Notes: generated by a model not told the origin, from the sequence alone. DNA of 64,000 bases from Scolanthus callimorphus (GCA_033964015.1 CM066919.1:17525646-17589645); one strand, 5' to 3'; numbered from the stretch's first letter, positions 1 through 11,309 are shown. Program-made: numbers and translations.

Positions 1-239
1 GAGAAGTAATTTGTGTGAGTAGAGTAGAGCACGTGTACGTAAATCTTAATGGCGGCCCTGCGAGCTGTCCAACTCACTTTGTAATTGTTTATACTGTATA
101 GGAGGACATTTGCAAGTTCCATTCAGGATTAACACTGAAGCTGCTCTGGATAAAGGTAAGCCTCGCTGTTCATTGTGAATCGAGCATTGCACTGATTTTT
201 TGAATCGGCAGGAAGAATTTCCTAGTCCACAAAGAACGA

Positions 240-347
240 GCTAGCGGAAGCCTCTTTTCTCTACGCTACATTTCGCTGACTGAGGGTCTCTTTTCTCGCG
301 ACTCTCAGCCAGCGAACTGCAGAGAAAAGAGAGAGGCCTCTGCTAGC
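240..347. repeat. Imperfect nested hairpin (MITE-like)
   Basis: The outer arms begin gctagcggaagcctcttttc at 240 and return as the inverse complement ending near 347 (gaggcctctgctagc). An inner pair (ttcgctgactgag near 271 and ctctcagccagcgaa near 302) folds inside it. The stem has several mismatches, so this looks like an old foldback element. No coding capacity is visible and no target duplication was identified. Confidence 0.6.
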
Positions 348-1588
348 AGGAAGCTGTTTTTTATTAACTGATAAAACCTTGCCCACTGAAGCCAGAATTT
401 TCATATTATGACTGTAGTGAAACCACTCGCAAAGTAATTAAGTTTATTCTGAGTAAAACCTATAGGAGTTAGTAATTACAAAGTTATTGCGAATTACTCA
501 TGACAATCATCTGAAATCCGCACAACACACCAAAAACTACCATAAATCCTTGGGTCAGGCACTTGGCACTTTTATATTGGAAAGTGGGGAGAGGTAATTT
601 CAAAATCTAGATTATTTGTTTGAAAAGCCCATAATTAATATTAGTATAATTGACTAAAACGATTATGCGCACTGATTAGTCAAGAGGTTCGGAATATTTT
701 GCTTTATATCCCAGTGATCAATTTTAACGCGCGCTCATTGGTTGAAACGTATCACGTGGTACATTTTCACAGGACAGATATCAGACGATATTGTCCGTCG
801 GAAGTGATATCCGTCCTGCGAGAAATGTTTTAAGCAAAAACTGGATATTTTCTGTTAAAAAAAAAGGAAAAAAGCAACCAAGGTTTTTGTCTAAGAATAA
901 TGATGAAATACGGAAATTGGTGGCTGAGGGGACAAAGGAAAACACAAAAAAGTCAACTAAACAGGCCGTGAATGTTTTGAATGGTTTACAAAGTTGTTAG
1001 TTCTTTGTTGTTGTTTCAATCCAAGTTAATTCGGTTTGACATTCGCGAAAAAAATGAAAGAACTAAACAAAAATGAGCAAAATGACGATAAAAGAATTGT
1101 TTTTAAACTTACCATTTTGTCGTAGCTTGGCAAATAGAAAACAACTTGCAATCAGCTCAACCAAAATTCAACCACTTCGAGTGAAGTCCAGCAAGCCGAT
1201 CAGCAGCGCTAATTTTTTCCAACTCTGCATTTCACGGCTGTATTTATACTTCAGTTCACAGCAGAACAATTAATTAAACAGTCCAGCAAGGAATTAGACC
1301 TGAAAACCCGGAATCTGGGCTAGATTTCTCTTGAAAAGCACTCGGAAAAGCACTAGAACTTGTGCGTTGTAAATTTGTTTTGTGAATTCGCTCTGATTTC
1401 TTCTAGCCCCACGTTAGGGTTTGATTGACAGTTTTTGTGTCAACCAATCACAGCTCGAATAAAAATATCTTAGCCAATCACCGCTTACGATTTGCCTTTT
1501 CGCGCCATACTGCAGTTTAGTGGGTTTCTCACGTTCACAATGTTTTTTTCTCTCTCGAGTTTTTCAGTGAAGTCGCTGGGATATAAAA
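348..1588. other. Non-coding stretch with a dispersed-repeat fragment
   Basis: I see no supported gene. Bases 461-521 resemble 35969-36025 inside the DIRS element's putative intron: both share taggagt, ttgcgaattactca and gaaatccgc with scattered differences. The block is therefore a dispersed repeat rather than unique DNA. Short AT-rich open frames at 791-1000 and 1073-1273 lack domain-like composition and are not called. Confidence 0.4.
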
Positions 1589-1773
1589 TAAATAAACCCC
1601 TTCTTGGCTTGCTGTAATATCGGCGGATAATGTCCGCGGATGAAAAATGGTCCTCCAAATTTCACAATTGCCCTCGAAGCTTCGCTTCTCGGCCAACTGT
1701 TCATTTTTCGTACCATTTTTCATCCTTGGACATTATCCGCCGATATTAGAGCCGCCAGAAGGGGTTTATTTAC
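1589..1773. mobile_element. Foldback MITE, ~63-bp arms
   Basis: The left arm (1589-1651) and right arm (1710-1773) are nearly perfect inverse complements. Both run from aataaaccccttct through atatcggcggataatgtcc to gatgaaaaatggt. The ~58-bp loop has no coding potential. The short spacing and strong arms are typical of a foldback or MITE element. The superfamily cannot be decided because no clear target duplication is seen. Confidence 0.75.
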
Positions 1774-1820
1774 TAAATATTCACATTGAAAGCATTGAGG
1801 ATTGCCCGCACACTTACTTA

Positions 1821-2798
1821 TGCACCAGTCAAAGTAAACCCCGAGACCCCCCACCCCTGGATAGGTGGGGCATTAGAATGAAATTGGTGCTAAAACGTCC
1901 AAATTCCCCACCCTGTGGGGACAGGTTTTATAGGCTAAATAGCACGAAATCCCCCACCCCCAGGGGCAGCCCAAGAATATGTCAACCCAACTTCATCAAA
2001 AATCTTGAGATTCTCCCTCACGTGGCAGAAAAATAAAGTAAGAAAAAATAACAAGAATGTCAATGCGGGTGCGACATAACGGAAGAAGGAAATAACAGAC
2101 CATTAAAAAGCTTGCCAAAAAATATCAATAAAAACTCTCACATTCGGCGGTCGCTGGCTTGTTTGACAGCCTGCTGTATTCCCAATAGATATTGATATTT
2201 TGTATCAGAGGCACACCTATAACATATTGATCGTTGTTGTAGCTTTCTTCTGCAAAGGGCAAATCTAAGCTAAAATAGCGCTAAAAAAGTCCAATCTTTT
2301 CTTTTGGAAATGCCTGCGTTAAGGAGAAATTGAGAAAATAATACCCCCTTGAGATGTAAAGGATAAAACAACTGCCTACAAAGCAATGACATGCTTGACT
2401 TTTCAAGATTCTTGAACTGCACATTTCTGCCTTTTACCCCAGTTTGTCAATGTTGTTATTAACTGATGTACTAGCAATATCACATGATGAAATAAAACTG
2501 TTCTTTTATTTCAAGTTTTCAGAGAGAAGAGACCGTATGCATTTTCTGTATGCATTTTTTAGCCTGCATTTTAGACTTGCCAGCAAGAAAACTGGCCGTC
2601 ATTTTGTTTTACTGAGCTAATCCCCAACTAAAGCCCCACATCCTTGGTGAGGGATGGCAAAATGAGCTAATGCCCCACCTACACGGGACAAAGATAGTCA
2701 CTAAAAAGGCTCTATATCCCCACCAAAGCCCCACATATCCCGGGGTGGGGGGGTGGGGTGGGGGGGGGGGGGGGTCGGGGTTTACTTTGACTGGTGCA
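1821..2798. mobile_element. Non-autonomous TIR DNA transposon, TTA target duplication
   Basis: The ends are inverted repeats: tgcaccagtcaaagtaaacc at 1821 and its inverse complement ending at 2798, followed inward by C- or G-rich runs. The trinucleotide TTA stands directly outside both ends (1818-1820 and 2799-2801). A 3-bp TTA/TWA duplication is a hallmark of the PIF/Harbinger superfamily, so a Harbinger-type MITE is the best guess. The interior (~0.98 kb) has ccccac-rich segments near both ends but no transposase. Confidence 0.75.
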
Positions 2799-2988
2799 TT
2801 ACAAGAAACTAAAACAAAAATACTCCTAAATCCGATAAAGTCGCTTGAGTAATTATACTAAAACAATAGACCTCTTTCGCTACGAAGTCACGTGACCTGA
2901 ATTGGGTAAACAAAGGCTTTCAACATGGTGGCCGACACAGCGGAAAACGCTTATACACTAGCTATAGGAAAAATCTCCTGACTAACTA

Positions 2989-3192
2989 TCAACAAGTTCC
3001 AAGTTTGTCAGTCCTAGTCTTAGCTTCATCAGAGTCATTAATTAGTTGATCCTGATTTGAAAGTATATGACTTCTTAGATCTGATTCTGTTTCGCAATCA
3101 CTGTGACTCCTCGGAATTTGAATCAGAGACTGCAAGTGTTTATTCTTTTCTTCGCCCAGTTTCCATACCCCAGTAAGCCAAGTCACAACCAT
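2989..3192 (-). CDS. Small unrecognised acidic ORF, 67 codons
   Basis: This minus-strand open frame starts MVVTWLTGVWKLGEE and is rich in S, D, E and Q (SDCETESDLRSH, INDSDEAKTRTDK). The composition looks protein-like, but I recognise no family and see no supporting exon or splice site nearby. It could be a terminal exon of a host gene or a relic of a transposon. Confidence is low because the length is within chance range. Confidence 0.2.
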   Translation of the reverse strand: MVVTWLTGVWKLGEEKNKHLQSLIQIPRSHSDCETESDLRSHILSNQDQLINDSDEAKTRTDKLGTC

Positions 3193-3310
3193 ATTTCACT
3201 GTAGGGAAAAACATTATGGACATTGTATAGCAGTTTGGTTGTCGCACTTCTTAAAACTCCGAGTGAGAATCGGTGACTGAGTTTTGTCAAAACCATAATC
3301 CTGAAATCTG

Positions 3311-3370
3311 GTAAATATTGGCGAATAGTCACCTTGACTTCGTCTCGGTGACTTTTTCGCCGATATTTAC
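3311..3370. repeat. Short hairpin, related to the 43.9-kb hairpin
   Basis: The arms gtaaatattggcgaatagtc (from 3311) and gactttttcgccgatatttac (to 3370) pair with about three mismatches around a short loop. The core ggcgaatagtc recurs in the larger hairpin at 43905-44036, so both may belong to one foldback family. Confidence 0.6.
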
Positions 3371-3691
3371 GGCGCCTGAGGCAACTAATTGTTAAATAAT
3401 GTCCAATTTATCATACAAAGGACTATAAATTCTACACTTATTCGCTCTAGAGAAATATCAGCTTTTCATTTATCAAGAGGGAGGGGCACCAATTTGTGGG
3501 TACTTATTCAAGGTTGGGTGTTGCTGTAACTCTAGAGATTTACTGTACTGTAGTGGTATGCTGCCTACATGTATACCAGGGCTGGAAATTGCACACGTAT
3601 AAGTCACTTTTGCAACTAAACTTTTATCATTTGGGACTGAAGTTTCTCAGTTACATTCTCACCTAGTTTCTCACCTAGTCGGTCTGTAAAA

Positions 3692-3897
3692 TGTGTGGTT
3701 CCAGAAAATATCCATACCCCCCTCCCCCCCCATGGAAGGGTGTTGAAAAGTGACCCCCCAACCCCTCTGGAATTTCCGAGGACAAATACAGTATTTGTAT
3801 GGAAATGATCAGGTAAATTGACCCCTCCCCCACCCCTCCGGAATTTCCAATGCCCTTCCGTAGGGGGGGGGGTATGGATAATTTCTGGAACCACACA
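3692..3897. mobile_element. G-run MITE family, copy 1
   Basis: The inverted ends are tgtgtggttccagaaaatat (3692) and the inverse complement ending ccacaca (3897). Inside are runs of C and G (ccatacccccctcc, gtaggggggggggtatgg) and the family words ggaatttccgagg, tacagtatttgtatgg and atcaggtaaattga. Two further copies lie at 11087-11309 and 15387-15551, and an incomplete one at 3999-4090. Open frames on both strands of this repeat are a by-product of its composition. Confidence 0.8.
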
Positions 3898-3998
3898 ATG
3901 AAAAAAAAAGACTGAAACCACTCGTTTTTCTTAATTTCCAGCTCTGAATACTTTATTATCTCGGGCAAGACTTGCACCTAAATTGAGAAGACCAATGA

Positions 3999-4090
3999 GT
4001 GGTTCCAGAAAATATTCCCTCCCCTCCCCTCCCTTCTTGAATTTCCAAATAAAAATACAGTATTTGTATTGAAACGTTCAGGTAAATTGA
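3999..4090. repeat. Partial copy of the G-run MITE family
   Basis: It begins with gtggttccagaaaatatt and continues through clustered cctcccc, then aatttccaaa, tacagtatttgtatt and caggtaaattgac. These are the same ordered words as copy 1 (3692-3897) but without the second terminal repeat, so it is a truncated family member. Confidence 0.65.
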
Positions 4091-6097
4091 CACTTTTTCA
4101 GGTCATGCTTAAAATCAGAAACTTCTACCGTACCATACATTTACAAAGAAAACCCCACACAATACAGTACATTTTAGTCTATGACATTGAAAAATAACTT
4201 AATCCATGTGCTTTTAGATTTTCTGGTATTATCCCCACACTGAGCATACTTGCATCATTCTGCTTTTTATCACAGAATAAGTAATGTTTCCCTTGACATG
4301 AAGCTGATTGAAATGCTTCAAAATCTATTTTCAATACACCCTTATTCAAAGTGGGAAATTTAAAAGACTGATTGTTTTTATAATGACCAATATTTATTTG
4401 TCAATCACAAAAATGTTTTCTTTTTTAGCAACATGGTTCAGTGTAAAAGCTTGTGCTTTACTAAACTGCTTTTCCTTCTGCTTTGTTGCCAAAATGTCTT
4501 TCTAATATAGTCTCTCTCTCCCTAGTGGTCTGCCCTGTAAGGCAGGTCCTTCATATAAGAGTGTCCTTTACCATGTCAAGGGTTCCTGTTGTTCTTCTCC
4601 TCGGAGGCCTCTTGCCTCCCACTCTATGACATTCCTTAATACACAGTGCTACCTCAGGATTGCCGAGCCAAGTGGCTGCTTAACCCTTTGACTATACTGA
4701 ACCGGCCAAAACTGGCCATTGCTACATACAGTTACTTGGAAGGCTCTACTATCAAAATCACGGCAAATTGATACTTGATCTCTGATAAATTGTGTAAAAG
4801 AGTGATTTTTCTACTGACCAGAGAGACCAGAGTGGACCAGAGGCTCGGATTTCTCAAAGAAACAACCACATAATATCACAAAAAATAACACACAATTTTG
4901 GGCATGCAAAATCACACGCTAGACTGAGCACAAGGAGCCATTTTTCACATTAATTTCTAGACTAAATCAAACACAATCAACAACCAACAGGGTTTAACTT
5001 AAAAGTACCTTTAATCCTTAGCTCTGACCTGAAGTTTCTCCTCTGCAAGTGTATATTCAAGGAAAATATGGCGCTTTGAAATTTGAAGCGACTGAACAAC
5101 AAGGCAACACAAAACCCTAGCGCTCGGGATTAGCTGTGGTAAACCAATGAAATTTCACAGCGGTTCCCCCCTGTATTGGCAGGTTAAACAAAATATTTAT
5201 ATAAGTCTTTTTGCCCTGCGACATTTAAAAGCTAAACTACTCTCAGCTGCTTGCTTTTTATGTCTCAAACACAGATTCAACCGAATTCTGTGCTGAGCAA
5301 AAAGATTCCACTAGAAAGGAGGCAGGGTTTCTTTCACCAAAATTTTTCAACAGCTCTCAGAAGAACAGTGGAAAAAGTGAATTAAACCCGTCAGCCATAC
5401 TTCTTTCTTAAGCACAGCACAAATGTATTGTCCATAATAGCCTTAATGATGTCCTATGGCCTCTTCTGAGTGGAATTTTGGTTGTATTTTGTGGCATTTT
5501 GTCAATGTGTAACCTGTGCGAGGGCTTTCCACCAACGGAAAGTAACTTATGAGTCAGCGGTAAACCTCTAAAGAAGCCCCAGCCTTCCTCTCCATAAAAC
5601 ACAGGAAACCCAGGAATTCGGCACTGATATGCAAAAATGGGCAGGTGTGTGTCTGTTCTGGTCTGTTTGCCCCCAAAAAAGAAAGATTTCAGGGAAAATA
5701 CTTCAGTAGTCAAAGAGTTAAGGTGGATCGACCCAGTAATTTTGCACCCATGCCAACCAATTTTGAATTCAGCATGTTGATTTTTATGGCACAGCCAATA
5801 TATGTAATACAAATGCTACCCATAGACTGAAATACCTGTCAGTTCAAAAGTATGGGGAGATCAGAGTTAGTATCATGTGACAATTGGGCCACGCCTATTT
5901 CCACTCAGCAGTTTCGACTGTACTGACATTTTTTTCTAAAAATGCCCTACGGTACCTCGAGATTGACTGATTGCTTACCTGTAACCGAAGTTTGACTAAA
6001 TTCTACAAGCCCAATCTGAAGAAAGGATTTATAAATCAGGGCTATAATTATGTAAACGCGCTGATATCGGCACGGTCTGTTCTGTCTATCGTCAGCG
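4091..6097. other. No supported gene
   Basis: The stretch is AT-rich, with a CT-rich segment around 4506-4630. Open frames are short and overlap on both strands (for example 5408-5812 and 5645-5830), with no family resemblance. I see nothing here that I can name. Confidence 0.4.
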
Positions 6098-6133
6098 GTG
6101 CGTGGTATGCTAATTTCGCTGTTTTCGATCAAA

Positions 6134-6834
6134 ATGGCGGCGCGACGAGTTGCCCCTTTCAGTCGAGAGCATATTCTTGACATGTTAAACCTGTCAGATG
6201 CGAGCGATGAAGAGACAACTGTCAGTGAAGGAAACGAGGGGTTGGCTGTAAGACTGAGAGTGGTTCTTGGGGCATTTGTAAAAGGAGATGGTATTTTGGT
6301 AGGAGACAAACGCGAGGCATTTCTCGATGCTGCAGTAGATGCCATCCTTCCATTGCATGACCTGGCTAAGGGAGGTGATGTCAGCGATTTTCTTCAGAAA
6401 TCATCAATAAAAGTTTTTTCTTACTCGCCCGGTTTGTTCGCAACGCTGATGGGTTCGCCCGGCCGTTCTGCACTTTCTCCAGGTCAAGAACCAAAGAGCT
6501 TATTCAGCTAACCTCTATTCGCCTGGTGAAAGAGCTCCTGGTATTGCTTAGCGGCATGGATTCCGAAGCAATGGTCTCCCATTTCAAGAGACAACTTTCT
6601 GGCCTGAATACTGGTCACAAAGTTTCGCTTATTGTGACAGATGTGAAACCATTTATTTTATGCTTCAACAAGAGAACTGTTGAACTAACTATTTCTTTTA
6701 TTTTGGAGAGTGGAACACTTGCGGGGTACCTCAACACAATTAAGAAGAAATCCATTTGGAGTTCAAGCAATTTCATTTGTTGGACAAAAATCTTATACCA
6801 GCGTATTAATATTTATAAGATCTTATACTCATAA
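6134..6834 (+). pseudogene. Unrecognised coding-like region with one frameshift
   Basis: From ATG 6134 the frame reads MAARRVAPFSREHILDML, followed by an acidic DASDEETTVSEGNEG patch and a helical segment, closing at 6509-6511. A second frame overlapping this point reads SRTKELIQLTSIRLVKELL and then LSGMDSEAMVSHFKRQL, and continues to about 6730. The two look like one protein broken by a single-base indel near 6480, or by a splice site missed at tctccag/gtcaag. The composition is protein-like. I do not recognise the family; it could be a host exon or a transposon-borne ORF. The minus-strand frame over the same bases is treated as a shadow. Confidence 0.35.
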
Positions 6835-7462
6835 ACCGAGTAACATCAAAAACAGATTCCAATCAGAGCCTGTAGAAATATATTCCAAATTGAAACAAAT
6901 AGTACAAACAAAGGGTAACTATCATTTCCCAGTGTTTTGAAGTTTTTGTACAATACTTTTGTTAACTGGTATAACTACTACATAGGCGGCGGAAGCAAAA
7001 ACCTATTGGACTATTAAAACATTGGAAATATTTAAGAATTATTGCGCAAGGGTAAGGGGGGAAGGCACTGTAGAAAAATATCGCGAAGATTTACATTTAT
7101 AAGCCACAAAACTATTGGGGGCAGTGCCCATCGGTTTCGCCGCCCATGTGCCAATGGATTTCTTCTTAATAGCTTAAAATGAACATAAGGAGACAGGTCC
7201 TTTGTTTATTGTCTCATCACGAGGAGTTGGGACCATGGTTTCACCCGAAAGACTTGAAACACAGGAGAAATGGCAAATCATTTCTACCCACAAAGGTCAC
7301 AACCCAAGCAGAAGAGGAAAATCCCTAGCTGAGAGGACTCAGACTCTGTGCACAGATATGAGAGATGAATGAGCCAGGAGATAATCCCCTCCTCATAGGT
7401 TCCTAAGGTCTACAAGAAATATTAACAGAACCTTGGTTTATGTCTCATCTGAAAGAGAGTAA

Positions 7463-7498
7463 TATATAGATTTAGCCACTGGCTAAAAGCGGAGCTCC
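7463..7498 (-). repeat. Dispersed 36-bp repeat, copy a
   Basis: The 36 bases from tatatagatttagccactgg to cggagctcc are exactly the inverse complement of 40945-40980, 33 kb away. The inner part, agccactggct, is itself palindromic. This looks like a conserved piece of a dispersed element whose full borders I cannot define. Confidence 0.7.
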
Positions 7499-7676
7499 CA
7501 ACTATCATACCGAATGAAAGATGTCAGAAGCAGTAGTAGTTGTATGAAAAATAGGTTTATTTTATCTAGACTAATTTTATTTTATCAATCCACAACATAA
7601 CAAGATAGTGGATGTGATCTCATGATAAAGCTGTACTTTACATTATAAACAGTCCTTGCAGGTTTTTTTTCCTTGC

Positions 7677-7718
7677 AGGTGCATAAAAAAGAACTTAAAA
7701 GTTCTTTTTTATGCACCT
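7677..7718. repeat. Near-perfect 42-nt palindrome
   Basis: A 20-nt arm (aggtgcataaaaaagaactt) is followed by two A residues and its exact inverse complement. It would extrude as a tight hairpin. There is no adjacent gene for which it could act as a terminator, so a foldback relic is the simpler reading. Confidence 0.8.
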
Positions 7719-8080
7719 TTAGCCAAAGTTAAAATACTTTTGCCACCTCCCTTGTATACTATAAAAAGAATGATGCCCCTTTACCACACACTCAACAAAA
7801 AATGATAGGAGAATGACAGTGCAAAAACCTAACAATAAGAAACAGGGAGAGGGATGTGCTTGCAAGCATAGTCCATTTATTTTATACTTAAAAAATATCT
7901 CAATAAAAAAGAAATGTAAAAGAAAAAGAAAAAGTTTTAGTATTGGATGATTTGCCAGACTTCACATTTCAAGACGTCAATTTTGTTGTTGCTCAAAAAT
8001 CAAGGCTCGCGATCTTTTAGCATACCCCTTGGTATAAACAAAGCAAAACACAAAGTGTAAATCTACACAGATGTGTTAAT

Positions 8081-8216
8081 AATGGTAATTGACCTGTGAG
8101 TGGAGTGCAATTTGGTCAGAAATCATACATGTGATTTCAAAAAGCGCGAGGTCGATTTGAAATCACAAGTATTATTTTTGACCAAAATTGCACTCCACTC
8201 AAGTCAATTACCACTT
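8081..8216. mobile_element. Foldback MITE, ~40-bp arms
   Basis: The left arm aatggtaattgac...gagtggagtgcaattt (from 8081) is matched by the inverse complement ending gtcaattaccact (8216). The loop carries cgcgaggtcgattt. No target duplication can be asserted. Confidence 0.7.
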
Positions 8217-9081
8217 TATTATATCAATGTTGAAATCATTTTCATAGAAAATATTTTTCGAACCAAATGAAGGGAAATAACCAAACTTGAAAATGCAGCG
8301 CATGCTAGAAGTAGAACAATCTGCTCACGCAATGTCAAAAATCTTAAATCAGGTCAATTTAGGAATAAATTGACCTGCTGAGAGCAAATCAGATTGCAGA
8401 ACACGCGTGTGATTTTAACATGGATATAATAAAGGCTAATTAACATGGGGCTTTATGCACTGGTACAAATGTCACATGATACTCAGCTTTGTTGTGCCAT
8501 CCTTAAGATTCTTGTTGCCAGAGCAACCAAATTAAGGGGGTGTGATGCTAATTTTGCGTTTTTAGACATTCACTTGACATTGGGAGCATTTAATCAACAT
8601 TTTACCATGAACTACATGTATTCAAATATTAACTGTAATCAGTATACCGATGGGCTTTCTATTGCATCATTTGATAATGTGAAATGTTGCCATAGTAACA
8701 AAAAATCCCTGACTATCACAGCTATATTGGGCAGGAGGCATGCCTTTTAAAAAATACAAAACATTTTGAGGAATAGCATAACTAATAAAAAGGTAGGTAT
8801 TGTTCATCATCTTGGGGAGTAAGGAAAAAACTTGCTCCTGTTTCACATGAAAAAAAAAATTGCACCAAGTTATCTTGGTGTTGTGGCTAACACATGCAGC
8901 ATGCACAACAAATAAAATTGGCCCTACCCCCGAGACAGACAGTTTACATGGAGCTGATGGCTATCCTAGCTACAGAGATACCAGTCACATGTGAATTGGG
9001 GATTGTATAGCAGGGATGTCAACTCCCCAGGTTTTGCCAGGAGTCTCCCATTTTTTACCTCATCTCCGGGTCTCCCGGCTT
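8217..9081. other. No supported gene
   Basis: AT-rich sequence with a short hairpin near 8353-8380 (caggtcaattta and taaattgacctg). Open frames at 8445-8750 (plus) and 8667-8906 (minus) overlap and look like chance. Confidence 0.35.
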
Positions 9082-9215
9082 TTAAAGGCCCATCACCAAC
9101 CGAGAGCCTTTGCGGACTCTTAGCAAATCAGAGCACCCAAAAACAATGGATCAATTTGAAAAAAAAAAAAGAGAAAACTTGGCGCAAAGGCTCCCGGTTG
9201 GTGATGGGCCTTTAA
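9082..9215. mobile_element. TTAA-flanked MITE (piggyBac-like target)
   Basis: TTAA at 9082-9085 and 9212-9215 brackets inverted ends. The left end is aggcccatcaccaaccgaga; the right end is its inverse complement with few mismatches, and the arms extend into gcctttgc. A TTAA duplication is characteristic of piggyBac transposons. The body is ~126 bp and non-coding. Confidence 0.75.
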
Positions 9216-9570
9216 GTAAAATCTCTCGATTTTCTTTGAAAAATTGTTATAGCTTTTTTTTTGCTTCTGGTCCTAATACAGCAAAATTTTTGACATATTT
9301 AGGTATTTTTCTGTGTCAAAAGCCCTATATTTTGGTATCTCAAGTTTTTCAAGCGACAGGGTTAACATAACTCAGTATAGAAACTTGTCCAACCACCTTA
9401 AATGGTTTGCCATGACAACAAATTGTCATTATTTTAAATATGGCTGGCACAAATAAAGAAGACTGCCAGGTTTGGTTGCCTCAGCTGTCCCTCAACAGCA
9501 AAATATTATTTTGATCTGCATATAAGCCCCCATTGTGCTTGTCAAGCCTTTACATACCTGAGTACAACAA

Positions 9571-10052
9571 TGGGCAATTCCATAAAATAAAGGTACCCCC
9601 GCACGGGCGGCATTTGGAAATTCCGATAGGAATTAAAGAGCCTGTGTCAGCCACTCCTTTGTTATTGTTTTCGTTTGATATTAGAGACGTATAACGTGTA
9701 GAAATCTCTTGATAAATATCTAAAAACAAAGTTTCAGATTTGATTTACCAAATTCAACCGAGAACATTGCTCTGTATTCTCTAAATCAGTCGATGGAAAA
9801 GGATGCTTTCTCTGACTTGGTATGTTGCTATGCTGTCAAAATGGCGGTTGACACAGGCTCTTTAAGAATAAGAGCTCGGAATTCTGATTGCAAGGGGGGG
9901 TTTTCGAAGCTGGATTTCTTTAACCTGCCCAGAATTCGATATGCATGGGGGGGGGGGGGGGGGTAAACCATTTTGGAAATTCTGGATGCATGGGGGGGTC
10001 AAAAACTAGTGCCGCCCGTGAGGAGGGTACCTTTATTTTCTGGAATTGCCCA
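9571..10052. mobile_element. MITE with ~44-bp TIRs, host of a nested MITE
   Basis: The left end runs from tgggcaattcc at 9571 through aaaataaaggtacc to cgggcggca. The right end (about 10008-10052) is its inverse complement with a few changes. The interior includes ggaaattccg, a run of some 20 G near 9945-9963 and a complete second element at 9637-9861. Target duplication is not obvious. Confidence 0.8.
9637..9861. mobile_element. Nested TTAA-flanked MITE
   Basis: TTAA at 9633-9636 and 9862-9865 flanks 16-bp inverted ends, agagcctgtgtca(g/a)cc. The element sits inside the 9571-10052 MITE, so it inserted later. Its TTAA target and ag-start ends match the style of the element at 9086-9211, suggesting one mobilising transposase, probably piggyBac-like (inference). 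Confidence 0.75.
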
Positions 10053-11086
10053 ATCAACTTCTGTCGCTTAAATTTCCTTTGATAACTGCACAAACATTTC
10101 TGGGTCCTCCTTCAGGGCATCTGACAGGGTGCGGAAATTTCAGGGCAAAATGTGGGAAAGAAAAGGCAAATTGTGCGGAAAATTAAATGCCTCTAAAACA
10201 AATTTAATTCACCTCTAAAACAATTTCAGAGTTTAAATATGGTCTACCATTATGTATTACACATTAAAAGATGCTTTTGCACACAAAAGCTTTGATAAAA
10301 CAGGGGGGGGGGGGAATGTTCAAAGTTAACTTAGTTTAAGCTTAATGTACAGAGAAATAGGCTAAATCACTTACTGGATTTCTGATAATAACACCTCTGA
10401 AACTGGCCTAATTTGCCTCTAAAACAATTTATACATACTGAAAGTTGCACTTCAATCTCCATCAACAGGGCATTTTATACTCAAAAGGGCAAGAGGGCAA
10501 GTTTCTTGACAGAAATTTGATGAGAAACTCTTGGCAAGCTCTCGTTTTTTGAAAACAAGGGCCCAGGCTATTTGTTCACCAGGAAAGCTGGTGTGGGGAA
10601 AGTTCTCAAGGTGCGGAAATGACCAAATTGTGCGGATCCGCACCACCGCACCCTGTCAGATGCCCCGTAGCTACAGTAAAAAATTTTAAGGTCTTTCCCT
10701 TTCTCCCCAAGCATACTGATAAATAGTGAACAAATCAGGTCATGGATCCTATTTTTGGGACCAGGGGCTCAAAAGTATAAAGATGATGGCGGGGGGGGGG
10801 GGGGGGGGGGGGGGGGGGAGCTAAGGCAGGCATCTAGCCAGCAAAAAAAACAGCGGGTGGATCCTGAACATAGGAGTCCAGTGAAGCTTAATGATTGCAC
10901 CCCACAAAATACTGGGGTATTTAATAGCAAAACAGCAGAAACATCACATTTGAAGAAAATACAGCATTTTACACATTTTGCACTAGTTTATCAAGTCTTT
11001 TGAATTCCCCTAAAATATCTGGTAACCTTTTCAGTCATCAAAAAGTCTCTGCAGTTGCAAATTTTGTCATGACTAAATTTACTTAA
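10053..11086. other. No supported gene; G-runs and a direct repeat
   Basis: Contains G homopolymers at about 10303-10313 and 10792-10818. It also carries the first copy of a 31-bp direct repeat (10750-10780) whose twin is at 13258-13288. No coding region is supported. Confidence 0.35.
10750..10780 (+). repeat. 31-bp direct repeat, copy 1 of 2
   Basis: The sequence tatttttgggaccaggggct through caaaagtataa is repeated exactly at 13258-13288, 2.5 kb downstream in the same orientation. Immediately after this copy is a long G run. The pair could be fragments of a dispersed repeat or the footprint of a duplication or insertion event. Confidence 0.7.
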
Positions 11087-11110
11087 TGTGTGTTTCCCAA
11101 AAATATCCAT

Positions 11111-11144
<34 letters not shown>

Positions 11145-11309
11145 TACGGAAGGGATTGGCAATTCCAGAGGGGTGGGGAGTCAATTTACCTGATCTTTTC
11201 CATACAAAAACTTTATTTTTCTTCGGAAATTCCAGAGGGGAGGGTGGGTCATTTCTTAACACCCTTCTGTGTGTGTGTGTGGGGATGGATATTTTTGGAA
11301 AACACACAA
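11087..11309. mobile_element. G-run MITE family, copy 2
   Basis: The ends are tgtgtgtttcccaaaaatat and the inverse complement atatttttggaaaacacaca. The interior holds a run of some 30 C (11114-11144), cggaagggattggcaattcc, aatttacctgatc and a gtgtgtgt stretch. It is homologous in order to 3692-3897. Overlapping open frames on both strands (encoding poly-Pro or poly-Gly) are artefacts of the homopolymer. Confidence 0.8.

Larger units (their letters stand above)
6840..8080. other. Intergenic, repeats only
   Basis: There is no supported gene. The region contains a dispersed 36-bp repeat (7463-7498) and a 42-nt palindrome (7677-7718), annotated separately. The decamer ccttgcaggt occurs twice at 7655-7680. 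Confidence 0.4.
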
